Positions 51,664 through 60,544 of a DNA stretch of 64,000 bases are shown piece by piece; positions within the stretch are counted from its first letter, which is position 1; each line of letters begins with the position of its first letter. The stretch is from CAWCQC01 sp963819905 (GTDB lineage: Bacteria > Actinomycetota > Thermoleophilia > Gaiellales > Gaiellaceae), in contig CAWFXP010000001.1 of the NCBI GenBank assembly GCA_963819905.1, forward strand, positions 124,001 through 188,000. Reading direction: 5' to 3'. Under the pieces are notes generated by a model, which had not been told where the DNA came from, ran no database searches, and saw only the letters and a program-made list of their open reading frames with translations. A program made the position numbers and the translations under genes.

Positions 51664-52579
51664 TCAGGCGGGGAAGGACGACGGCTCGTCGCAGGCGCGG
51701 CGCCAGAGGTCGTCGTCGATGTTGCGGCCGGTCACGACGAGGACGATCGGCCCCTCGACATCGCTGAGCTCGGCAAGCGCCGCGAGCGCCGCTCCGGGGG
51801 CGCCCTCGACGCGGATGCCAGCCCGCGCGTAGGCACCGACCGCCTCGGCGATTGCCCGCTCGGAGACGAGGACCATCCGCGAGACCACCTCGCCGAGCAC
51901 CTCGACGGCCAGAGGAACGGCGACCCGAACCGCGAGGCCGTCAGCGAAGGTGTCGGCGCGGTCGGAGGTCACGATCTCGCCGGCCCGCCAGCACTCGACC
52001 ATCACCGAGGCTTGCGCCGACTGGACTCCGATTCGCTGCGTGGACGGCGCGTGCTCGCAGAGCTCCAGGCCGATGCCGCCGAGGAGCGCGCCGTTGCCGA
52101 GCGGGACGACCACCGCTGCGGGCGGCGCCTCGAGCTGGGCCAGGATCTCGGCTGCGATCGCCCGGTAGGCCTGGAACTGGAGCCACTCGGCGCCGTCCTC
52201 GAACAGCGGCAGCCCCTCGTCCGCAGCAAAGGCGGCCGCCGCGGCCTTGGCCTGGTCGAAGTCCGACCCGGTGAGCCGGATCTCGGCCCCGTGGCGCTCG
52301 ATCAGCTCGAGCTTGGCCCGAGCCGCGCCGGGAGGCGCGAACACGATCGCCCGCACGCCGGCCCGGGACGCGGCCCACGCCGTCGCGGCCCCGTGGTTGC
52401 CGGTCGACGCGGTGACCACCGCCACCGCGCCTGCGTCGCGGTAGGCCTCGATCACGGGCAGCGCGCCGCGCCACTTGAAGGCGCCGAGCTCGTGGACGTC
52501 CTCGCGCTTCAGGAACACGTCGCTCCGGGCGCCTGCGATCTCTGCCAGGGGCCGGCTCGAGCGGCGTGGGCGGTGTCAC
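51664..52579 (-). CDS. Threonine dehydratase-like PLP enzyme, one +1 frameshift
   Basis: Fold-type II PLP enzyme of the threonine/serine dehydratase family (2-oxobutyrate or pyruvate production). The N-terminus TPPTPLEPA is in one frame; at the run of four G/C at 52547-52550 one base must be dropped to reach LAEIAGARSDVFLKREDVHELGAFKWRGAL, containing the PLP lysine in AFKWRG. SASTGNHGAATAWAA-type TASTGNHGAA and PLGNGALLGGIG follow. Corrected length is 304 residues. Diaminopropionate lyase or another beta-eliminating enzyme is possible. The start GTG is six bases after the cysteine dioxygenase stop. Confidence 0.8.
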
Positions 52580-52584
52580 GCCGT

Positions 52585-53130
52585 TCAGGCCGTCAGGTCG
52601 ACGAGCCCGCTCGGCCGCGACCACATCTCGTCCGCATAGGTGACGGACGCGCGGGACAGGTTGCCGCGGTCGTCGTAGCTGTAGAAGCCCATCCGCCAGA
52701 GCGCCGGCGAGTAGAGGTGCAGAGAGACCGCCGGCGGGCCGCCCGGGTTGCGCACGCAGTGGATCCGGGCGGCGTCGAAGTCGAAGACAGTGCCGGCCGG
52801 GTGGCGATGGCTCACCTGCCGGATCGCGCCGTTCTCGAGGAGCAGGCGGTCCTCGGCGAGCTCGCCGTCCACGACGTAGACCGCACCGCAGGACGTGTCG
52901 TGGTCGTGGAAGCCTGTGTCCTGCTCGCGGTCCCAGCAGATGAGCCAGACGTCGAGGTGGACGTCGCGGTAGAGCTCCGAGTAGACGCGCTCGTCGGGGT
53001 CGTGCTTGACCAGCTCGCTCCAGAGGTCTCGCTCGCGGCCGAGCTCGACGGCCAACTCGGCGAGGAAGGCCTGCCCGAGGTCCTCGTTGCCGGGCAGCCG
53101 CTCGGCGATCCAGGTCGAGACGTCGCTCAC
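52585..53130 (-). CDS. Cysteine dioxygenase-family cupin
   Basis: Thiol dioxygenase homologue of 181 residues. It has the iron ligands H75 and H77 in GFHDHDTS and H124 in ARIHCVRNPG, with spacing as in cysteine dioxygenase, which oxidises cysteine to cysteine sulfinate. Bacterial members of this family may use 3-mercaptopropionate or mercaptosuccinate instead, so substrate is uncertain. GTG start overlaps the amidohydrolase stop (GTGA). Confidence 0.82.
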   Translation of the reverse strand: MSDVSTWIAERLPGNEDLGQAFLAELAVELGRERDLWSELVKHDPDERVYSELYRDVHLDVWLICWDREQDTGFHDHDTSCGAVYVVDGELAEDRLLLENGAIRQVSHRHPAGTVFDFDAARIHCVRNPGGPPAVSLHLYSPALWRMGFYSYDDRGNLSRASVTYADEMWSRPSGLVDLTA

Positions 53131-53993
53131 ACCGCCGATCGTACTCCCTCGAGCAAGCGCCGCGGATTCTCGTTAAGGACCATGGTCGCCACGGCATCGC
53201 CGAAGCCCCGGATCGCGGCGAGCGTGGGCGCCGGATCGATCACCGGGACGTCGCTCCCGTGGACGAGCTGGGTGACCCCGTAGGTGGCGAGGCAGAGGTC
53301 GAGCGCCCGCCGTCCGTACGACGACGTGTCGAGGAAGACGTTCGGGTGCATCGCGGCCCGGTCGTCCACGCCGCGCGAGCGCATCCGTTCGAGCTGGATC
53401 GGCGCACCGCCGGCGAGGATCGCGAAGACCACGGGCAGGTCGGCGAACCGCGTGGCGTCGCGCGCGAGCCACGTGGCATAGGCGGCCTGCATCTGCGCGC
53501 TGTAGTCGACGACCGCGCCCCACCAGGGCGGCGCGTCGCCCGGGAGCTCGCGCGGCGGGCCCGGGTGCACGAACAGGAGCTGGCGCGCCGCGCGGAGCTC
53601 CCCGAGCAGTGGGTCGATTCCGCCGACGAGCTCCCCTGCTGCGACGCAGGCGCCGGCGAACCCGGGCCGACAGACCCCGGCGGCGAGCGCCTGGATCCGG
53701 CCGGACGCCGATCCGACGAGCTCGAGCGCGCCGGTGTGATACGCGTCTGCGAGCTCCCCCTCGGGATCCGTCAGGTACCCGGGCGGCACCGAGACCAGGG
53801 CGACGTCGATCCCGTGACGATCGAGCAGCGCCAGGCGGGTATCGAGATCGTGGTCGCCGAGGTCGATCTCCGAGTCGAGCTCGCCCGGAAGCCGAAGCAC
53901 GCGCCCGTCGAGGCGCGGCGGCTCGCGTCGCCCGGCGAGCGCAGCCGTGAACGCCTCCGGCCAGAGATGCTGATGGACGTCGAACGCCGGCAC
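53127..53993 (-). CDS. Amidohydrolase-family protein (ACMSD-like)
   Basis: TIM-barrel metal hydrolase or decarboxylase of 288 residues, related to amidohydrolase_2. It has the metal-binding HxH near the start (DVHQHLWPEAF, H7 and H9), FVHPGPP with a further His, FLDTSSYG, and the terminal Asp in HGSDVPVIDP. The set is typical of decarboxylases and lactone hydrolases in catabolic pathways. GTG at 53993 directly precedes the HxH strand; it lies five bases past the ppa stop. Confidence 0.78.
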   Translation of the reverse strand: MPAFDVHQHLWPEAFTAALAGRREPPRLDGRVLRLPGELDSEIDLGDHDLDTRLALLDRHGIDVALVSVPPGYLTDPEGELADAYHTGALELVGSASGRIQALAAGVCRPGFAGACVAAGELVGGIDPLLGELRAARQLLFVHPGPPRELPGDAPPWWGAVVDYSAQMQAAYATWLARDATRFADLPVVFAILAGGAPIQLERMRSRGVDDRAAMHPNVFLDTSSYGRRALDLCLATYGVTQLVHGSDVPVIDPAPTLAAIRGFGDAVATMVLNENPRRLLEGVRSAV

Positions 53994-53998
53994 GGCGG

Positions 53999-54499
53999 CT
54001 AGCCGTCGTGCAGGGTTCCGCCGAGCCGGGTCCGCGCTGCCGCGATCGTCGTCATCGCCTCCGCCCGGTTCCCGAAGCCGCGCGTCGACGTCTTCTTCTT
54101 CTCGAGCTCCTTGTAGACCTGGAAGAAGTGCTCGATCTCGTCGCGAAACTCCGGCTGGAGGTCGTGGATGTCGTGGACGCGACTCCATGCGGGGTCTCGC
54201 AGGGACGCGCAGAGGATCTTCTCGTCGGAGCCCTTCTCGTCTGTCATGTAGAAGACGCCGATCGGGCGCACGCGGATGCGGCAGCCGGGAAAGGTCGGGT
54301 CGCCGACGAGGACGAGGGCGTCCAGCGGGTCGCCGTCCTCGCCGAGCGTCCCCTCGATGTAGCCGTAATCGGCCGGGTAGGTCATCGACGTGAACAGGCG
54401 CCGGTCGAGCACGATGCCGCCCAGCCCGGGATCGAACTCGTACTTGTTCCGCGATCCGGCCGGTATCTCGACGAAGACCACGATCTCGGGCTCGGTCAT
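53999..54499 (-). CDS. ppa: Inorganic pyrophosphatase (family I)
   Basis: Hydrolyses pyrophosphate to drive biosynthesis. Soluble enzyme of 166 residues with SRNKYEFDP (K19, E21), YPADYGYIEGTLGEDGDPLDALVL (metal-binding Asp residues) and the C-terminal HFFQVYKELEKKK. ATG at 54499 is seven bases after a TATCCT hexamer, giving a largely leaderless transcript despite the gene lying in a dense minus-strand cluster. Confidence 0.96.
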   Translation of the reverse strand: MTEPEIVVFVEIPAGSRNKYEFDPGLGGIVLDRRLFTSMTYPADYGYIEGTLGEDGDPLDALVLVGDPTFPGCRIRVRPIGVFYMTDEKGSDEKILCASLRDPAWSRVHDIHDLQPEFRDEIEHFFQVYKELEKKKTSTRGFGNRAEAMTTIAAARTRLGGTLHDG

Positions 54500-54603
54500 C
54501 GGCCTGAGGATAGATTGTCGCCGCCGCGGAAGCGGAGCGCCACGACCGCGAGCCGCCGACCGATCTCGTCGACGACCCGGCGCTCGAGCGCCGGGAGCGT
54601 CAC
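54496..54603 (-). CDS. Possible 35-residue small protein between the dehydrogenase and ppa
   Basis: GTG at 54603 overlaps the dehydrogenase stop (GTGA) and the TGA overlaps the ppa ATG (ATGA). The product, of 35 residues with alternating Arg/Val (RRVVDEIGRRLAVVALRF), has codon use like its neighbours but matches no family I know. It may simply be a translational bridge or the remnant of a larger gene. Confidence 0.3.
   Translation of the reverse strand: MTLPALERRVVDEIGRRLAVVALRFRGGDNLSSGR
54507..54512 (-). promoter_or_regulatory. -10 element of ppa (leaderless)
   Basis: TATCCT on the minus strand, seven bases before the ATG at 54499, lying inside the small upstream frame. Confidence 0.5.
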
Positions 54604-55736
54604 GACGCCGGGGCCCCGGCGAGATCCCGGTCGAGCACCACGATCGTCCGGGCCCCTTCCCCGCGGCGCAGGCGGGCGAAGGCCTCGTCGATCCCGTCCA
54701 GGTCGGTGAAGTGCGAGACGACGTCGGCGATCTCGAGATCCCCGTCCGCCGCCAGCTCGGCCAGCCTGCTGATCTCAGCCGCCGGGTTGCCCGAGCCGTA
54801 GAACGAGCCGCGCAGTGACTTCTCCGAGAGGAAGTCGACCGCCGGCACGGACGCGTCGACACCGACCGGCGCGAGGCCGACGACGGTGGCCGTCGCGCCG
54901 GGGCGGAGCGTGTCCCAGGCGAGCCGGATCGTCTCCGCCCGTCCGACGACCTCGAAGGCGTGGTCGACGCCACCCGCGGTCAGCCTGCGAACCGCGCGGG
55001 CGGCGTCCGGCTCCGACGCGTCGACGCCGTGTGTCGCGCCGCGGGCCTCGGCGAGCGCGAGCTTCTCCGCCACGCGGTCGACGGCGACTATCGGCCCGGC
55101 CCCCGCGAGGCGCGCCGCGGCGACGACCTGGAGCCCGACACCGCCGCAGCCGACGACGCAGACGCTCTCCCCCGGCGCCACCCCGGCGGCGTTGCGAACG
55201 GCGCCGAACCCGGTGACTACCGCACAGCCGATGAGCGAGGCCTGCCAGAGCGCCAACCCGTCGGGAATCGGCACCGCCGATGCGGCCGGGACGACGCAGT
55301 GCTCGGCGAAGCAGGCGATCCCGAGAAAGCTCTTGAGCTCGACGCCGTCACGAGCCGCTATCCGGAGGCGACCGTCGAGCGCGGTTCCCGCGAACGTCGC
55401 CCGCGAGTTGGTCTCGCAGAGGTTGCTGCGCCCCTCGCGGCAGCGGCGGCAGGCGCCGCACGCAGGCAGAAAGCAGAGTGCGACGCGGGTGCCGGGGGAG
55501 AGGTCGGGGACCCCGGCGCCCACCTGCTCGACGACACCGGCGCCCTCGTGGCCGAGCACCACCGGGAAGCGGTTCCCGCTCAGATGCCCGTCCGCGCAAT
55601 GGAGATCCGAATGGCAGACACCCGCCGCCGCGAGGCGCACCAGCACCTCGCCGGGCCCGGGCGCGGCGAGGACGACGGGCTCGATCGACGCCGGTGCCTC
55701 CGGTTCGCGGAACACCGCCGCTCGCGTCTCGGTCAC
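54600..55736 (-). CDS. Zinc-dependent alcohol dehydrogenase 1
   Basis: Medium-chain dehydrogenase of 378 residues. Catalytic zinc ligands are C41 in GVCHSDLH and H63-E64 in GHEGAGVV; structural zinc cysteines are C93, C96, C99 and C107 (CGACRRCREGRSNLC). The NAD site is VVGCGGVGLQVV. The CHSDLH signature and four-Cys lobe resemble the class III, mycothiol- or NDMA-dependent formaldehyde/alcohol dehydrogenase group. Gap of only four bases from the enolase-superfamily gene upstream. A second paralogue lies in the same operon. Confidence 0.87.
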   Translation of the reverse strand: MTETRAAVFREPEAPASIEPVVLAAPGPGEVLVRLAAAGVCHSDLHCADGHLSGNRFPVVLGHEGAGVVEQVGAGVPDLSPGTRVALCFLPACGACRRCREGRSNLCETNSRATFAGTALDGRLRIAARDGVELKSFLGIACFAEHCVVPAASAVPIPDGLALWQASLIGCAVVTGFGAVRNAAGVAPGESVCVVGCGGVGLQVVAAARLAGAGPIVAVDRVAEKLALAEARGATHGVDASEPDAARAVRRLTAGGVDHAFEVVGRAETIRLAWDTLRPGATATVVGLAPVGVDASVPAVDFLSEKSLRGSFYGSGNPAAEISRLAELAADGDLEIADVVSHFTDLDGIDEAFARLRRGEGARTIVVLDRDLAGAPAS

Positions 55737-55740
55737 CCGG

Positions 55741-56850
55741 TCACCCGACCCGGAACGCCTCGAGCGCGTCGAGGTCGGGGGTTACGCCGAGGCCGGGACC
55801 GGGCGGCGGCGCGATCGTGCCGTCGGGAGCGATCTCGAGCGGGGCCGGGAGAATGGAGTCACGCCGCTCCGGGGTCCAGGCCGGCGGGTCGAGCGGCACC
55901 TCGAGGTAGGGACAGGTCGAGACGGCGAGCGCGAGGTGGAGGTTGGCGAGCAGCCCGTAGCCGTTCGTCCACGTGTGTGGCGAGAAGCTCCGCCCGCAGA
56001 GATCGGCCAGATCGGCGATCCGTCGGCAACCGGACAGCCCGCCGGCGAGCACGACGTCGGGTTGAACCACGTCGACCCCGCCGCGGAGGATCAGGTCGCG
56101 CGCCTCCGACAGGTGACGAACCATCTCCCCGGCCGCGATCCGAAGGGTCGTGCGCCGGCGAAGCTGCGCATAGCCGTCGAGGTCGTCGGTCCGCAGCGGC
56201 TCCTCGAGCCAGAAGACGCCGAGCCGCTCGAGCTCCGCCGCGCAGCGGCTCGCCGTGGCGAGATCCCAGCGCGGCGCCCGATCGCCGGGCATCCGCCAGC
56301 CGTGGTTCGCGTCGACCATGATCTCGAGCTCAGGGCCGGCGGCGTCTCGAACCTGCTCGACGAGCTCGACGTCGCGGCGCCAGTCGTCGTCCTGGAAGCG
56401 GAGCTTGATCGCCCTGACGCCCGCGGCGCGCAGGGCGACGGCGCGGCGCGCCCGCTCCTCCGCTCCGACGGGCTCGCCGCTCGAGGCGTACGCGAGGATG
56501 CGATCCGAGCGACCGCCGAGCAGGCGCCAGAGCGGCTGGTCGAGCGCACGCCCGACGAGGTCCCACACGGCCACCTCGGCCGTCCACGGGCGCCCGCCGT
56601 GGAAGTCGACGGTCTCGCAGACCTCCCGGACGACCTCCGTCCGGAAGGGATCGACCCCGACCAGGTGGCGCTCGAGCTCCGCCGCGTCAGGCAAGTGGTC
56701 GCCGCTCGCGTAGCCGCAGAGGCCCTCGTCCGAGTGGATGGTGACGAGGGTGGCCTGCAGCGCGGTTCGAGGCACGGGATCCCAGGCGGCCCGAAAGGGG
56801 GGATCGAGTGGAAACGCGTAGCGTCGCGTCTCGATACCCGAGATTCGCAC
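55741..56850 (-). CDS. Mandelate racemase/muconate-lactonizing enzyme family protein
   Basis: Enolase-superfamily enzyme of 369 residues. It has a capping domain, a first-base motif IKLRF (KxR in place of KxK), metal ligands in EIMVDANHGW, FWLEEP and AAGEM, and a second base His in SPHTW. This pattern is found among sugar-acid (aldonate/uronate) dehydratases and racemases. Its GTG follows the fae-like stop directly. Its substrate could be the compound imported by the ABC system, but this is inference. Confidence 0.85.
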   Translation of the reverse strand: MRISGIETRRYAFPLDPPFRAAWDPVPRTALQATLVTIHSDEGLCGYASGDHLPDAAELERHLVGVDPFRTEVVREVCETVDFHGGRPWTAEVAVWDLVGRALDQPLWRLLGGRSDRILAYASSGEPVGAEERARRAVALRAAGVRAIKLRFQDDDWRRDVELVEQVRDAAGPELEIMVDANHGWRMPGDRAPRWDLATASRCAAELERLGVFWLEEPLRTDDLDGYAQLRRRTTLRIAAGEMVRHLSEARDLILRGGVDVVQPDVVLAGGLSGCRRIADLADLCGRSFSPHTWTNGYGLLANLHLALAVSTCPYLEVPLDPPAWTPERRDSILPAPLEIAPDGTIAPPPGPGLGVTPDLDALEAFRVG

Positions 56851-57375
56851 TCAGCCGCCTCGGTAGTAGGCGTTCGCGGCCTCGTCGCGTCTCGCGGCGA
56901 GGGCCAGGACGTCGTCTCCCGTCGGCGGCTCGAGCGCGTCGGCGACCGCGGCGCGCGTCGCCTCGCGGTTCGCGTGGCGCACCGCCGTCTCGTCGTCGAC
57001 GGCCGGGTCGACCCAGACCGCGACGAGGCAAACCAGCTCGGCCGCCTCGGCGGCGCCGAGCAGCCCGTCGTGCACGGCGTCGAGCATGCCCTGTGCGATC
57101 CCGAGCTGGGCCGCGCCCCAGGTGATGCGCTCGTGCTCCGATCCGCGCTCGAGCGTCGCCTTGTTGACGACGATCGTCAGCGGCCGGACGACGGTTCCCG
57201 GGGTCAGGCAGGCGAGAAAGGGAACATGGCCCGGCCTCCCGGTGCCGAGGAGAGCCGCCAGCGCGGCCGACGTGGGAGATCCCCTCCGGGCGAGGGCGAC
57301 GTTGATGTGGCTTCCGTTCGGCACCTCGCCGGACCACGCCTCACCGATCCGGCCGTCGAGAGCGTCATCCATCAT
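56851..57375 (-). CDS. Formaldehyde-activating enzyme (Fae) homologue
   Basis: Protein of 174 residues matching Fae across its length: IGEAWSGEVPNGSHINVALA, with the conserved general-acid His (H23), RGSPTSAALAALL, GHVPFLACLTPG and the long helix GAAQLGIAQGMLDAVHDGLLG. Fae condenses formaldehyde with tetrahydromethanopterin (H4MPT) in methylotrophs. No H4MPT gene is in the window, so it may act on another carrier or aldehyde. ATGATG start has AAAGGA just upstream and lies inside the end of dehydrogenase 2. Clear homologue; function is uncertain. Confidence 0.85.
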   Translation of the reverse strand: MMDDALDGRIGEAWSGEVPNGSHINVALARRGSPTSAALAALLGTGRPGHVPFLACLTPGTVVRPLTIVVNKATLERGSEHERITWGAAQLGIAQGMLDAVHDGLLGAAEAAELVCLVAVWVDPAVDDETAVRHANREATRAAVADALEPPTGDDVLALAARRDEAANAYYRGG

Positions 57376-58489
57376 GGTCCTTTCGGTCGAGTTCGAGCAC
57401 GACACGGAGCGCCGTCCCCGATTGCATCAGCTCGAACGCCTCCGCCACCGCCTCGAGCGGCAGCCGGTGCGAGATCAGGCGATCGAGCGGCAGGCGCCCG
57501 CTGCGGTAGAGCTCGAGGATCGCGGGAAAGTCGCGCTCGGGCTTCGACGAGCCGTAGATCGAGCCGAGCACGCGTCGCTCGCCGCGCGGGATCTGGAGCG
57601 CCGGCAGCGTGACCACGGCGTCCGCCCGCGGAATGCCGATCAGGACGGCCGCTCCCCGCGCCCGGCACGCGAGGAAGGCGGCGAGAGCGGCCTCGGGCCG
57701 GCCGGTCGCCTCGAGCGCGTAGTCGACCCCGCCGCCGCTGACCTCGCGCACGCGCTCGGCCGTCGACTCCGCGTCGCCGGTCCACGCGACGGTCGCGGTC
57801 GCGCCGAGGCTTGCCGCCTCGGCGAGCTTCGCCGCGGCGACGTCGACGGCGACGACGGGCTCGGCTCCGGCGGCGAGCGCGGCCAGGAGCGCCGAGAGGC
57901 CGACACCGCCGCAGCCGATGACGCAGACCCGGTCCCCCGGGCGCACGCCCGCTGTCCGCCAGACGGCGCCGACCCCGGTCGCGATCGCGCAGCCGACGAG
58001 CGAGGCGACGTCGGCGGGGACGTCGTCCGGGATCGGGATGCACGAGCGCTCTGCCACGACGGCGTGGTCGGCGAAGGTCGAGAGGAGCGAGTAGTGATAG
58101 ACGGGCAGGCCGTTGCGCGACAGGCGCGGGGTGCCGTCGAGGAGGCCTCCGTGACCCATCGCGCTCCAGGCCGTGCGGCAGAGATGCGGCAGGTCGCGCA
58201 GGCACTCCTCGCAGGCGCCGCACCAGGGAAGCCAGGAAAGGGCGACTCGCGTCCCCGGTCGGAGCGACACGTCCGGCCCGATTGCCTCGACGACTCCGGC
58301 GCCCTCGTGGCCGAGAACGGCGGGGCAGCGCGTCTCTGCCGTACCGTCGATCGCGTTCAGGTCGGAGTGGCACACACCGCTCGCCTCCAGGCGGACGAGC
58401 ACCTCGCCTGGCCCTGGCGCCGCGAGGTCGAGCTCCGTGACCTCGAGCGGCGCCCCGGTCGCGGGCAGCACCGCTCCGCGAATCCTCAC
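57365..58489 (-). CDS. Zinc-dependent alcohol dehydrogenase 2
   Basis: Medium-chain dehydrogenase of 374 residues, paralogous to the gene at 54600-55736. Catalytic zinc: C40 (GVCHSDLN) and H61-E62 (GHEGAGVV). Structural zinc: C90, C93, C96 and C104 (CGACEECLRDLPHLC). NAD site VIGCGGVGLSALL. GTG overlaps the ABC ATPase stop (GTGA) and its 3' end overlaps the fae-like start. The same class III/mycothiol-type look as dehydrogenase 1 is seen. Confidence 0.87.
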   Translation of the reverse strand: MRIRGAVLPATGAPLEVTELDLAAPGPGEVLVRLEASGVCHSDLNAIDGTAETRCPAVLGHEGAGVVEAIGPDVSLRPGTRVALSWLPWCGACEECLRDLPHLCRTAWSAMGHGGLLDGTPRLSRNGLPVYHYSLLSTFADHAVVAERSCIPIPDDVPADVASLVGCAIATGVGAVWRTAGVRPGDRVCVIGCGGVGLSALLAALAAGAEPVVAVDVAAAKLAEAASLGATATVAWTGDAESTAERVREVSGGGVDYALEATGRPEAALAAFLACRARGAAVLIGIPRADAVVTLPALQIPRGERRVLGSIYGSSKPERDFPAILELYRSGRLPLDRLISHRLPLEAVAEAFELMQSGTALRVVLELDRKDHDG

Positions 58490-60544
58490 GTGCCGGCCTC
58501 CGCGCGGGTCTCGACCGCTTCGTCGGCCGGGAGCGCCTGCAGCCGCCGGAGCTCGTCGATCGGGATGTGGCAGCGCATCATGTGGCCGGGCTCGACCTCG
58601 GCGAGCGGGGGCTCCTCGGTTTCGCAGATCTCGCCGACTTTTCGCGGGCAGCGGGTGTGGAAGACGCAGCCGGACGGAGGGTCGGCCGCGCTCGGGATCT
58701 CGCCCTCGAGCCGGATCCGGAGCCCCTCCTCGCCGTCGAGCTTGGGCACGGCGGACAGGAGCGCTTCGGTGTAGGGGTGGTGCGGCCCCGAGAACACGCG
58801 CTCGGCGCCGCCCAGCTCCATCAGCCGGCCGAGGTAGAGAACCGCGATCCGGTCGGACAGGTAGCGGACGACTCCGAGGTCGTGCGAGATGAAGACGTAC
58901 GCGGTGCGGTCGTCGCGCTGCAGTTCGGCGAGCAGGTTGAGGATCGCCGCCTGCACCGAGACGTCGAGCGCGGAGGTGGGCTCGTCGCAGACGACGACCT
59001 CGGGGCTGCCCGCGAACGCGCGCGCGATGGCCACTCGCTGCTTCAGGCCTCCCGAGAGCGAGGTCGGCCGAACGGTCAGGTACCGGTCGGCGAGCCGGAC
59101 GGAGCGGGTGAGCTCGACGAGGCGCTCGTCGCGCGCCTTGCCTTTCAGGCCGCCGAGACGCGTCAGGGCGCGGCCCACGATCCGCCGCACGGTGTGGCGC
59201 TGGTTGAGGGCGGAGTCGGGGTTCTGGAAGACGATCTGGATCGCCCGGATCTCCTGCCGTCCACGCTTCGAGATCGTCTCGCCGAGAGGCCTTCCGTCGA
59301 GCTCGAGCGTCGAGTCCGCATCCGGTGCCGTGATGCCGAGGAGCACGCGGGCGAACGTGGTCTTGCCGCTGCCCGACTCGCCGACGACGCCGAGCGTCTC
59401 GCCCGGCCAGACGTCGACGCTGACGTCCGAGAGCGCGTGGATCCGGTGCCCGGCCTGCCGGAACGTCTTCGACACGGCTTCCGCGCGGATGATCGGAGTC
59501 GTCGCGCGATCGAGCTTCGACGGCGCTCCGAGCTCCTCCGGGATGACGCGCGGGATCGACTGGGCGCGCTCGTGGTAGTAGCAGCGGCTCGAGCGGTTTC
59601 CGAGATCGTACGGCGGCGGCTCCTCGGCGCGGCAGCGGTCGTCGGCGAGCGCGCAGCGGTCTGCGAACACGCAGCCCGGCAGGTCGGCCCCCGGCGAGGG
59701 CAGGAAGCCGGGGATCGTGTCGAGCCGTCCGTGGTCCTTCCGCCGGCCGCCGCGCGGGATGCAGCGGAGGAGGCCGACGGTGTACGGGTGCCGGGGGTCG
59801 TCGAACAGCGCCCGGGCCGGGCCCTCCTCGACCAGCGTGCCGGCGTAGAGCACCCCCACGCGGTCGCACATCTTCGCGATGACCGCGAGGTTGTGCGAGA
59901 TGAAGAGGACGCTCGTCCCGAACTCCTGGCGGAGGTTGAGGACGAGCTCGAGCACCTCCGCCTCGACGGTCGCGTCGAGGCCCGTCGTCGGCTCGTCGAG
60001 GATGAGGAGCGTCGGGTCCTTCGCCAGCGCCATGGCGATGAGGATCCGCTGCTGCATGCCGCCCGAGAGCTGGTGCGGATAGCGCTGCATGACCGACGCC
60101 GGGTCGGCGATCTGCACCTTGCGCAGCATCCCCTCGGCCCTCGTCGCCGCCTCCGCTGCGCTCGCTCCTCCGATCGCGTACGCCTCGGCGAGCTGTTTCC
60201 CGACCCGAATCGAGGGGTTCAGGGCTCGTCCGGGATCCTGGTAGACCATGGAGACGCTCTTCGCCCGCAGGTCGCGAAGCTGCGACGCACCCATCGCGAG
60301 GACGTCCCGGCCGCCGACGCTGATGTGCGCCCTGGCGTACACGCCCGTTGCGCGCGAGGTACCCGACGATGGCGAACGCCGCGGTCGACTTGCCGCAACC
60401 CGACTCGCCGACGAGCCCGTAGCTCTCGCCCTGCCCGATGTGGAACGTCAGGCCGCGGATCACCTGCCGGTCGTGGCCGCGGATCCGGTAGGCGACGTCG
60501 AGATCGACGACGTCGAGGGCGTTGGCCGTCGTCTCGGCGCTCAC
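58486..60544 (-). CDS. Fused peptide-type ABC transporter ATPase (OppD-OppF), one +1 frameshift
   Basis: One polypeptide with two ABC domains that power peptide/nickel-type import. The first domain has GESGCGKST, LSGGMQQR and LLILDEPTTGLD and ends with a Cys-rich CVFADRC segment. The second has GESGSGKTT, LSGGLKQR and VVCDEPTSALD with CVFHTRC. About 60 residues after the GTG at 60544 the frame must drop one base (60345-60365, after YLARNG) to go on with AHISVGGRDVLAM. Corrected length is 685 residues. Its start overlaps the DppC stop. Confidence 0.85.

Noticed and set aside
51450..51767. Short plus-strand frames in the korB downstream gap
   Set aside because: Arg/Ser-rich, no ribosome site or promoter, and running into the convergent PLP gene.
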